NCBI RefSeq assembly: GCF_000699445.3
Contig: NC_067196.1
Location: 5,742,616 to 5,806,615, forward strand
Source: Schistosoma haematobium
Taxonomy: Eukaryota; Platyhelminthes; Trematoda; Strigeidida; Schistosomatidae
Reading direction: 5' to 3'
DNA length: 64,000 nucleotides
In this document: piece after piece, positions 21,867 through 34,000 of the stretch
Numbering within the stretch: position 1 is the first letter of the stretch
Layout: each line of letters begins with the position of its first letter
Translations under genes and position numbers: made by a program
Notes under the pieces: generated by a model
Databases searched by the model: none
Seen by the model: the letters and a program-made list of their open reading frames with translations, nothing else
What the model was told of the DNA's origin: nothing

Positions 21867-22904
21867 AGAAACAGTGATTGTATTAGATTCAATGTTTTTC
21901 TTTTTCGTATATTATGTTGTTCGTAAATATTTTAATGGATTACTTAATCTGACATTGAGATTTCAGTTTCAAACAATTTCAATTATATAGTTAATTAGTC
22001 TGTTAGACGTAGAGATGACCTATTTTGATAAACTCCACTAATAATTGTTGGGTTTCACTTGTCAAACAGAGATTTATTCAGTCAACCTTGAGTCACAATG
22101 TTTGTTTAATAGCTAGTTATTACTGTTCCTCTGAAGCATCGATTTTAAAGTTGAGGCCTTCAATCACTTGGTCGTAGATTCGAACCCCACTTTGACTATA
22201 CTAGTTTAAGCAATTGAATAGTGTCACCAAACAGCGTGACTCAAAGTCGAACATCTAATAAATGAATTACGGGATCTAATTAATCAGTCACGTGTCTATT
22301 TAATGTCTATGAACTTTCTCCCTAGCGAAGTCTCATTTCCACTTTTTATTGTGTTTAGGAATGTAACTAAGATTTGTTTTGAATTATAAACTTTATAAAC
22401 ATTGATTTTTTAAACGGATTGGACTATAGTAAATAATGATGGCTGACTAATAGACACATTCAAAACTGACTCAATGTTTTAGGCGAAATGTGACTGAGTA
22501 CTTACAGCACCCAGAAGACTAAAAATGTAACCAGTACACTTGCATCTCTTTTGTCATTCACGAATAGATTTCTTTATAGTTGTTGTCTGAAGAATCTACA
22601 TCAATGCAGTAGTGTTTATAATGTTCAGTTTAGAAAACCCCTTAAAAATGAGATGAGTTACTCTTACAATATCACGTGAACATTATGCCGACTCAATTAA
22701 GTGTTAACCTCTGGATTTGAGACTGGTGTAGTTTAATGAATCGGATAAACATCCCTTGGTGTCTTAAAATGTATATTCAGTGCAGTGATGAATCTGAGTC
22801 AAGCCTGAGTTCACATAGTATTAAATAGTAGTGTGGCCATTGAACTAGTAATTCTAATAGTTTCGCACTTATCAAGATAACTAGGACTGAGTACTTACAT
22901 ATAT
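21867..22904. other. Intergenic, MPI to LINE debris
   Basis: No gene. A short tRNA-box-like stretch with GATTCGAACCCC sits at 22118-22265 and may be an old SINE. Confidence 0.5.
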
Positions 22905-23345
22905 GGACATGTCACTTCCCTGACTCTATATGGATTCAGTCAGTCATCTACAAAATATGACCAGGCACATATATGCATCGGTCCGAGTTGCCATACCTCA
23001 TTAGCACAACAAGATAAACACCAAATTCATAGAAGCAGTTACTTCCATGGCAGTAAAAAAGACTTCATATATGGATATTATACAGGGAAGAAGAATTAGT
23101 TTGTAGGAAGAAAGGTACAAAGTAATTTTGATCTCACGATTCAAGGAAACGCAAAGAGTCTATACACCGACGCCATTGTGAACGATTCTAAGCCAAGTAG
23201 TCTGCATCTACCAATATGGTTCAGACCAGAAGTTAGTGACTTTATGGACTGATGCCACGTCCTGGTTTGGCTACCCCGAACTTTTTTCCATCCGTCTAAA
23301 ACAATATTTAGCATTACGTGCCGTGGTGATCGATGGTTTGGCATG
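22905..23345 (-). mobile_element. RTE/SR2-like LINE, C-terminus and 3' UTR
   Basis: Minus strand: 23344-23141 encodes the RTE carboxy end (MPNHRSPRHVML, GWKKVRGSQTRTWHQSIKSL, TSGLNHIGRCRL), then stops; the 3' UTR runs to about 22905 (GCACATATATGCATCGGTCC, TCAGTCAGTCATC). 5'-truncated and frameshifted. Confidence 0.82.
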
Positions 23346-23460
23346 CATATGGATTACTAGTTGTCGATATAATTATTTTGGTAACTGAGAGGTGTTCTGG
23401 AAGCAGTTAAAGTTTCCTGTCCATCATCCCAATCTCTTGTGCTGAGAGTGAATAGTATTT

Positions 23461-23990
23461 ATTTATTTAAACACAAACATTAATACAAAGAGGCACCAAA
23501 TACATATGTGCCACATAAATCACTCGATTTGTATGAGGGCTGGCATACTGTTCGTGTGCCCAAAGCGGAACAAGTGGTTTTCTTAGGGGGCCATACCCCG
23601 AGCCTTTTACCTGAAGGTCTAATCCACAAGGCAGTGCAGTAACGTCAGGAAATGCAGCCCCGTGGTAACCAGTGATCAACAATAGGTTCGTACACCATTT
23701 GTTCCCTCAGGATACTGGAGCCCATGTGCACCATTGGTTTGGAACCAGGGTTTCCCAACTCCCCTATGTGAATTCTCTGTGTCCACCAACCCGATTAAAG
23801 CTCTGGACATTCTCTCTTCGTCCTCTCAATTTCGTAAACAACACTCCCGCCACGAGAAGGCAGTGAGCAGAACTTCTCTGACAGTAGTTGTGACCATGTG
23901 AGAGCATTTCGAGAGGGAGAGCTGACTCTTCCCACTTTCGGTCGCACCAGGGCATTTGGGGGCAATAACATGACAGAAACACTACAAACT
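23461..23990 (-). repeat. RTE-associated 3' repeat block
   Basis: Begins with the ATTTATTTAAACACAAACAT type tail also seen in the LINE at 14992, then shares TAGGGGGCCA ... GGTCTAATCCACAAGGCAGT ... AACGTCAGGA with 57425-57650. The upper part (GTTCCCTCAGGATACTGGAG, CATGTGCACCATTGGTTTGG) is known to me from schistosome repeats but not by name. Open frames of 64-72 codons here are incidental. Confidence 0.65.
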
Positions 23991-25075
23991 AACTCATGTA
24001 CTTAGTACGAAAACATCGTTGTGCTAATTACGTAATATAACCACTACAGAAGTCAGGGAAATTGGAGAATGAACTTACTTCATAATAGTTGTTTTGTTAA
24101 AGGAAATTTGTATAATATAAACTTAACCACAAGGATAATGAAATAAAACAATAGAAAGTAAACAACAACGAAAAACTTGTCATACATATACAAGATAATA
24201 GGTACTAAACGTAAACAACTTGTATGATAAGCAATAACTGATATTATTGTTAACTGAAAATTATACGATTATAATAAGAACTAATCAACATCGAAGTTTA
24301 CAGGACAAGTTGTGAACCATATGCGGAGAAATTCGATGATGTCGTTCAAAAGAACGATGAAAGCTCTAAACCAACCAGCTCACAGAACAAAATTCCATCA
24401 AGATTATAATAACAATTTGTTCTGAAATGAAAAAGATCTATGATGATGACCACTCAATATAAAGAAGATGATGGATGATGAAGACTAAAAAAGTATACAT
24501 ATAATGATTATAGACAATAATGAGGTAAATTAATCTATGTTTTTTACCGAATAACAGAAAGAAATTAGAAAATTGCTGCCTTTATCATTTCACAGTTGAA
24601 CAATAGATATATAAATATTGAAAACATTGAACAGTGTATATAAACCTTTTGAATATATTGTAAAACAACAATAGTCATAATAGTATTGTTAATAGTAATA
24701 CAATAATAAATAATGGAATATTAGCGTTAATTGAAAAGAGATTGTCAGTCAGTAACAACGTAGAACTTCGTACGTACGTACGTACATCAGTTCGAGTTGC
24801 CATACCACATTGGCATAGGAAAAGAGATTGTAGTTTATCAATACAAAGAAGTTATTGTTTGAAGAAAAAATACACAACTAAAAAAGGACTATTGCAAAAG
24901 TTTATCATACTACTGATAAATTATATAAGTAGACGGATGAATATAGTTCTATTTCATATACATTATACAAATAGAAAAAGACAGTTAAATGCTAAAAGAT
25001 AAACTATCACTAATAACAGATTATAAATATAAGAAATTAAACTAATACATGATTTGTAATGAAAAAAAGGATACT
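23991..25075. other. Intergenic between convergent MPI and DHRS1
   Basis: AT-rich; only a small RTE 3'-end remnant near 24785-24825 and a short CGTA tandem at about 24769-24786. No canonical AATAAA for DHRS1 was seen on the minus strand. Confidence 0.5.
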
Positions 25076-28000
25076 TTAAAATTTCGATGTCACTATAGCA
25101 ATTAACCAATAAGGGATTTTAATAAATCCTGGAAATAAAATAGCTAAATGTTTCCAACCAATTAATTGTAATAATCCTTTAATAGAACGTAAATTTGTAA
25201 AATTATAACCATCATATGATTTTATACCAAATTCTGAAGCTAAATCAGGAGCAAATAAACAATGACCAGAATATTGAAGTAATTTTTTATTATTTGATTG
25301 TTGAGCTAAACATGCAATTACATCACCAAGAATAGGAGCTGGCATAGCTAAATAAAATTGATAAATAATTCTCATTTAAACATTAAAAATTAAAAAAAAC
25401 AACATAAAGTTCAACGAAGGGATCTTTTTTTCGACGAATTTATTATGAAGTTGTTCTGTCTCCAAGATAAACCTCTCTATAAGTCTGGAATTGAAAAGGG
25501 ATCGAACATCTGATGTTATCAAAAATCGCCTAATGACAGTGATTAAAAGAACATTTAATGCGGCAAAACTGTGAATAACCTTCACTAGTAGGAACTTATT
25601 TTCTGTATCTATAAAAGATAGGCTTCCGCATCTGGTCGTCTTCATGGGCATCTACCAGTTCACTTGCTCTTGTGGAGCAACGTAAATTGGCCGTAGCCAG
25701 CGTTCGCTTTCAACTCGGATACGAGAACATATCCCAGTTTGGTTCTGCAATGCTGAAAGGAAAGCAGTTAGGAGTTATATACTTGAGCAACTAATCGACT
25801 GTAATCATTCTGAGGATCCACAGTTTGATTTTAAGGTTATTTATGTGATTCGTTCAAATGTACCTAGATTTCTTCGTATCCAACTCCTAAAAATAGCCGA
25901 AGCTCTTACCATCCATGAGCTCAAACCAGAACTATGCGTACAAAAGAAGTATGTCTTACCGTTATCGTTGCAGTGGCCCTAATTAGTGTTTTCATTTTAT
26001 TATTAGTATTATTATTATTACTGCGTTCCCCTTTACTTACGTCTTATATTCTCATTATTTTATTTACATTTCCTCACAGAATTAGTACTTTAACAAAACA
26101 ATTTTCATATATGTACAGTTGTACAGATTGATAATAGATTCGTTGAATAGAGATCCCTTCGCTGAACTTCGCGTTTTTAAATAAAATTGAATTTAAGAAA
26201 ACAATTCATTTTACTTGATAGAAAAGAGAACAGATCAATAATTAAAAGAATAGTAGACGAGACTATAACTTAAGGACGAACCAATCAGATTTAGGATAAT
26301 AAGTCTTCGATTTTGGCGCGAGATTCACTGACCTACTCGTTCAAATAGCGTCTTGGCATTTTAGCTGATGAAAACAATAAATCTAATTCCTAACCCTAAC
26401 CATCAGCTTTAAATCATTATTTTTATTCCTCAAACTGCTTTATAACCTTTATTTAGCCTCATTAAGTAGGTAGACGCTCTTAAGGTCACTTTAGCGTCGC
26501 TCAAAGGTCGTCTATAAACTATAATCTCACTGAATAGTAATATCATTCAACACTAGCTACTTGACTACAAGTATAAAATTGTCATCACTAGGTATGGAAT
26601 ATTATAATAAATTCATGTATTACATATACAAATAACACGTGAATATTTATGTAAGAAAATTTTTTTCAATAGACCCTAACTACCATGTATCTTCTTTCGT
26701 ATGACACATCTTGTACCTTCATACATATAGTTGATGCTACAGTTCTACTGTATTTTCCTCTCCCTTGTCTACGGATAGACGAATAAGAAAATACACTAAT
26801 CAGTATGAAGGTTCCGATTAAATTTTATAAGAATTAACTTCATGATGTATTAAACAATCTTTAGGGTAGAATATGAACAAATTTGAGTCAACATATATAT
26901 TGTTAGTCAGTTGAAACAACTTTAAAGCAGGGAAACTTTATTATAATAATATTTGAACAGCAAGGATATGGTCGAGCTAGAATTCTTAGTAAGCTAACAG
27001 TGGTAAAGAAAGAAAGACTGAATTTGAATACAACATGGAGAATTATTTCTAACATTACTTAAGTTTTATTTTTCAACTAAGAGACCTTTCGGTAAATTGA
27101 GAAGACTAAAGAACAAGTTAACATTCACAACCGATGACTGTTTTCATGAATTCTATCTCCTTTTGAGTTTGCTCATTAGAGTATTCACATAATTCATACA
27201 AGCAATTTACATAGGTAATGATAGGAATACAGTTATTTGGTTGTTGGTGAAGTAGCAGTTCAGTAGTTAATATTTAACTTTCAAACACTACATCATAATT
27301 TCAAACCAGGCTCTAATTCGCTTCAGTTTGCGCAACCAGATAGTATCACAAGCCACCACAATTAAATTGCGGCTAGAACCCATACATAAAAATCTGTACC
27401 TGGTAAATGAGACATCTTACCGTTCTGGCTGCAGTTCTTTCGATTATCTGAAAGTTTATGTATGTGTAGGATTGATGTGAATAAAGAAAAAAAGAAGCAA
27501 TAACAGAAAACAGAAGCTATTTGTGGGGACGTTGTTCTACTTCATTCGAAGTTTGTAAAATACTATGACTTAGTTTTGTCCTTAAGTTACTCTATAAAAC
27601 AAAATGTTTCGTTCGATTTATTATTCACTGACACACCCTTTTCTGTTCCAAAGCTATCGTAAGTTAAACGTAACTTTTGTACCGTATTTTTCTACCATAA
27701 TAATCAGTTTGGACATAATTGTACTTTCCTAATTGTTTGTGCGTTGTAGACGTGTTAGCCATCTATTTATTCATGTATCTTTTTACACTAATCTGAGTTG
27801 GGAATCAGGATTAAATCGAGTAGTGTTCTAGTTGACTCGTCTCCTCTCTTACTTGTCAACCAATCAGCTGGTACAAGTTTTTGTCTCTCTATCCAAGGAC
27901 GTTAGTCTAAATTCGGACTCACGCATTTCTAGTCTCAATGTTAAACCAGTTAGCCTTAAACCAGATCGATACAAGCTATCTTCTGTATATTATTGGGTAA

Positions 28001-31000
28001 ACAAATCAAGGACATAACAAGGATATATTACTTAGATTTATAAACATTAACATAGTTTGTATCGATATTCAATTAGTTAAAAGTTGAATGTTCAAGCCAA
28101 TAAATAACAGCTATACTTAATGGTGGAGATCTCAATGTTAATCAGAGTAGCAGTTTTCAAGTCCAAATTATAGACAGTTAAATCCATTCTTTCTATGGGA
28201 CATAACCTATATGTTTAGATGGAATGAAGTGTATCATTGAATATTCAAGGTAGTTATTTTTATACATTAGGTGATTGATTATGACTAACTACCCCGCTTA
28301 TCAACAATATTTTATATTCAAGTTAGTTAGCTTTCAGGAGACGATTTTGTATAAATTGTGGACTGTTCGAATCACAAACTGACATCAACATGATCTAAGG
28401 ATTCTACGTTCAATATTGTGTAAGGTTGCAAGTGAGCACTGCTGTGGACTTCAGAGACAAAACGAATAATCATTTAGCTAACGTTCAAATAATTTCTAAA
28501 TGCATTCAATAAGAAACTTGAAAATAATTAGTAATATAAAATTTACCCATTCTTAAACTGGCATCATATCCAAACAATTTAACTGAATTGCCACTTTCAT
28601 AGGCTGAAACAACTGATTCTGTTTGTATAAGTCCAGGTATAATACTGACAATGCTAATATTTGCATTATGTTCTTTCAGATCACGTGCCATTTCTTGACT
28701 AAGTCGATCCAAAGATGATTTACCTTGATTAATATAGAATCGAATATGAACATTTTCGTAACAGATAAATGATTATTATTTAATATAACTGATATAAATC
28801 TTACGAATTTAGTTAAAGGGATTTTGTAAAGATTGGTTTAATTCGTGGGTAGTATTTATCATAGATTTGAATTAACCATGGTACCACTAAGAACCAATAT
28901 AGCACTGGACAGCTATTTCGTCCTGGTGTACAACTCTTCAATACTCCACAATGACAACCCCATGGAACCTGAGTCCTAAACGTTTTATGATAAGTGATTA
29001 ACAACAAGGGTCACCGAATCAACGTCCAATGTTACGACTTCAATTTCAATGAATTTGCGACAAAGCGTGACGGTCATCAATCTCTGGAAAATACAACCTG
29101 TGAACTAAGACCAATCTCCATAAAAATCTTTCAAATAAACTATTATATTATTGACATAAAAATTATTAAATCTTATGGATTGTTAAGAAAAAGATCATAG
29201 AATCATGACATAAAAACATTGTATTATTTACCTGTCACATTAAAAAGTTAGGATAAGATATATCAGTCAGTCAACTACAACGTAGGATCAGGCACATATG
29301 TGCATCGGTCCAAGTTGCCGTACCTCATTAGCACAACAAGATGAACATCGAATCCATAGAAGAAGTTAATTCAGTGGTGGTAATATATAAAAGAAAGATT
29401 GTATATAAGAATATAGTACAGGAAGAAAGAATTAGTTCGTAGAAAAAAAGACATGAAGTTATTTTAATCTCGTAGCTTAAGGGAAGACAGAGTGTATACA
29501 CCTTCGTCATTGTGATAGGTTCTGAGCCATGTCACCCAGAGTCTACAACCATTGGATACGATAGTCATGCGGACCCCAACCAAGTAGTCTGTATCTCCCA
29601 ACATGGCTCAGACTAGAAGTTAGTGACTTCAAGCACTGATAAGACATATAAATGATCAACGTTGTTTTTAATTAAATCTTCATCGGCCATAAATCACATA
29701 GATTCCTTTGAATGGTTCATATTTTCTAAATATGTATCTAAGTATTACTAGATCTTGAAGAAAACGTTTATGAAGAAGTGATTGAAACCAATATTTTCCT
29801 TTTAATAAGTCTTGTTCTAATTTTTAACATATTTAGAAATAACGCAGTTATAGAGTAAGGTCATCAAGAACACAATATAGTAAAAATCGTTCGTTTCTCA
29901 ATTTGGAATGACATGCATAATATGGAGAACTTTGACACTTTGAATTATAATGAGTTCGAGAGGTCATATTGTAGTATAGGAGCCTAAAGAGAGAAAAAAA
30001 GCGATTCACTATGTTATTAAGTTTTTCAATTAATTTTAGACGATGATGAACTTTATCTGGAACAAATATGTATCAAACTGAGTTACAACCACAAAAAATC
30101 AGTACAGCAAGGTCAAGTTAACAAGATGAATAGCAAAAGAGCCAATGTGACAGTAGGGATTATGATCGCGAAAATGATTGGACGAAAAATGTAGTTTGAA
30201 AAGAAACGAATGAATCCACGGAATAACATTATGAAACAATATTAGAACTATGGATCAATTAACATGAAACGATTGTATTGCATTACTGCAATAGATTATT
30301 ATATTACTTACAATCCAACGTATACGGTACATTGCAATAGATAATGTTAAGCAGAGAAACAACTCTGAAAATTCACAACAGAATAAGGAGAGCATTAACT
30401 GTGACAAAAACTAATCTCGTAACTGGAAAAACTTAAAAAACACCACGTTTTGTAGAATAGAGGATTGTGGCTAGTAGTGAAATACAGTAAGCGCGTTTAG
30501 CTTTATTTGGGACTCGTCATTTGGATATACCTGCATCCCAGTTTAAACAAATCTATTCGTTGATAAAGGTATATTACCACTCTCAGGAAATATGTAGGAA
30601 AATTATATCTCCGTGATCACGGCTCATCATTCAGTGGATTCTATTCCCTTTTTTAATCTGATACTTCAATTATTCGCATTAAACATGAATGAGACATCTG
30701 ACGAAATTACAAAAACTGTATGACGACAGTACGAATTAAAAATGTCAAACAAAAAACAAACTGTTATTTATCAAGTCAACCAACAGAAATGTTGATTGCT
30801 GATTGAAATAGATCCTATCGAATTGTAAAAACACAAAAATTATACATTAGATACTTTAAAAATGTTGTTTCCCATGTTCAGCTAAAAATAATGGTCGAAC
30901 TACTACAATGTACCATTAACAGATCTCTAATATTATGATAAATTGGTCAATATACGAAACCTATGATCAACCAGCTCCATATATTTACGCGTATATCATA

Positions 31001-34000
31001 CAGTTTTAATATTAATGAACAGACTACAACATAGAACATTAATTAATCAAGTTATTCATGGTTATTCGCATAGTAGTGTTTAGTGGAGATTGTTGACTTT
31101 TAAAGTTAGCATCACTGATTGACCTTAGACAACTGTTAACAATCAGGAAGCCCTGAACACCCGTTTCGTTCTAGTGTGGGACTCCTCAGCAGTGCCCATC
31201 TATGACCTCAATTAGAACTAAACCCAAGACTTTTCGTTGAGTATTTAATCTTTAGACTATTGAACCAGAAACTAACGGTTTGACAGTCCTTGACATGTAA
31301 GAAGTTGTGAATTTCTTAAGTAACATCAATCATATGATTGAAATTAAGTGTTATAAAATAAATATTATGAAATGAAAGAGACTCGTCGATTCATCAGAAA
31401 GCGATATGACCTAAATTGGATATCAGAGATGCAGATGACCCAGTGTATTTTTGAACTGTTTAGTAACTAGATTATATATATTTATATTCCTTTTATCATA
31501 TGCTTTAATCTGACTTACTGAATGCTATTATACGATTTACTATTCACAGGATATTCCCAATTTAGTTGCAGTCTCTCACAATCACAGCCACTTTTGACCT
31601 GAACTTGTATAATTGTTATTTTTTTTATTTCATGGTGTGATGCAGTCTGGTCTGTTTGTATATAAACCACGTGTGTCTGAAATATATGATTTATACAGTG
31701 GGATCTGATATTGGTGTTCTTCGGACTGGACAGGCAAGGCTAGACGAGAAGGACCAATAAAGACTCTAAATTGCTTGTACAAGTCTACGCGTTACTGGTT
31801 TGACACAGTGCTAAGATTGTATACGTCGTACTCTGATTGGCAATCAGATCACTTGATAATTAACCGGGCAAAAGACACAACACATGTATGAATATGAAAT
31901 GAAATTTTAAAGTAGAAATATGTACACCTAAAATGTTGGTATCCAATTCAATCTAATTTTTATTTAGATTTTTCTAATGAACTGAGTAGTTCGCACACAC
32001 ATTACCATACAAAATGAACATGGATTCCTCAGCTTTGCGCATCCACAATTTCGCACACAGGACTCGGACTCAGAACCTTAAGTCTCGCGCGCGAACACCT
32101 AAACCTCTAGACTACTGAACCGGCATCTAACGGTGTTATTATCTAACTCCAATCGATCGAAGTAGATTAATGATTTCGCATTTTTTTATTATCATCATTT
32201 ATGTAAATAAGCGAAAATAATTCACTTGGCATTATTTGGCTTGTATTTTCCATTGAGGTTTAAGACTGCAATTGATCAGTCTGTTATTGGCATATGTGCA
32301 TACTGTGCGTATGTCTCGATATTACCTTAATTCACAAGCTATTTATAAGTAATGATGGATAGTGGCTAGCAGTGGAATCCAGGACGCGCGTCTCGTCCTA
32401 TTTGGGACTCGTCAGTTGGATGTACCTGCATCTCAGAGTTGATGTTCACTCTGAGACTCGAACCCAGTACCATTCGCTTCAAACGCCATCGCGTTATCCA
32501 CACAGCTACTGAGTCCTTAATATATGTTTTTCCCTATGGTAACAACAGACATAATGATAGTCTTATGTGATATTGAAACCAATTCAAATGAATAAACAAT
32601 GAATTAGAAAAACAAAAATTGAATTTATTCCAAGTTGTCAGTATCTGTGATGACAAGAGAGTGGAGAAAAGGAATGAATAAAAAGGTAAAATTTAAGAAT
32701 ACGATAACAGAAGAATTTACTAAATAAATCAAATGAAATTCATTTCATAGTTTGATTTTTATCGGCTTATATACAACTCGAATGGTTCACTAGAGATGTG
32801 AACCTGATTTATTATGTACTAAATTATATCAATAATAATGTTTATCACTGCGGCCGCGTTAAGCAGAATGGAATAGAATATACAGCCACAAGTTTACAAA
32901 TATTTCTTGCTGGTGGGTATGCACTACTAGTACAAACATTTAACATCCATAACCTTATGATCATTACAGTTAGTGATATTTGTACACTTTTTAAAATTAT
33001 ACACTGTTTATTTTTATAACAAACTAATAACAATCTATTGTTAATTACCTGCACAAAATGCAGCATTAAATATCCTTGTAATTCCACCGAAACTAGAAAT
33101 GTTTACAATTAATCCTGTAGGTAATGGTTTATTATGAATAAGTGAAGTTGTTATACTATTAGAATGATTATATACATTTTCATCATTATTCTTTGTTAAA
33201 TCCATTGATTCTTCACGACATTTTATCATCATACGTGTAGCTAATACATTACATATATATGCATTACGAAGTCCAACTCGATTAATTAAATCCCATTCTT
33301 CATTTGGACGAAGTTTAGATTCCCAGTATGGTGAATTATTATTATCCAATAAATAATCAGTTGCACTAAATGCACAATTTACAAATATATCTAAACGACC
33401 ATATTGTTCTTTATGAATACGAGAAAATAGTCCTGCAACTTGTGTATCATCAGAATGATCCACAGCAACAGTGATTGCTTTCTATTATACAAAACAAACA
33501 AAGAAAATGAAACTAAATCAAGTAAAGAAATTAAATCTTTCACTTATAATAACATTATTTAGTAAAGATAGAATATTACAAAATGTTGTACATATCATAG
33601 AACAATATAACTACCATTAAGATACTCTTTTTATCAGAAAAAGCTTAAGTATACTGATATGACACATTATTATTAATCAGAAAGAATGAAGCAAAATCGG
33701 GAAACAAATAAATGTCAATATAGAAAGTAGTAGCTGTTATGGAAATGTGTCAGTTTTAATTATTCTACTTTGTATGAACATAACAAAAGGAAAGTAATTA
33801 AATATAAAAGAAAATGAATAGAAAACAATAGTCTGAAAAGATCAACAACAGTATTGATAAATGAAATGCTATTATGACCATTTGGGCATCGTATTGTCTA
33901 CAGTTTTTTAACCATAGACTAAGACTATCTAATGCAGTCTAAGTCTAATGAAGTCTAAGTGTTTCTCAACAGTTCAATCAGGCAGTGATTAATTATGCGA

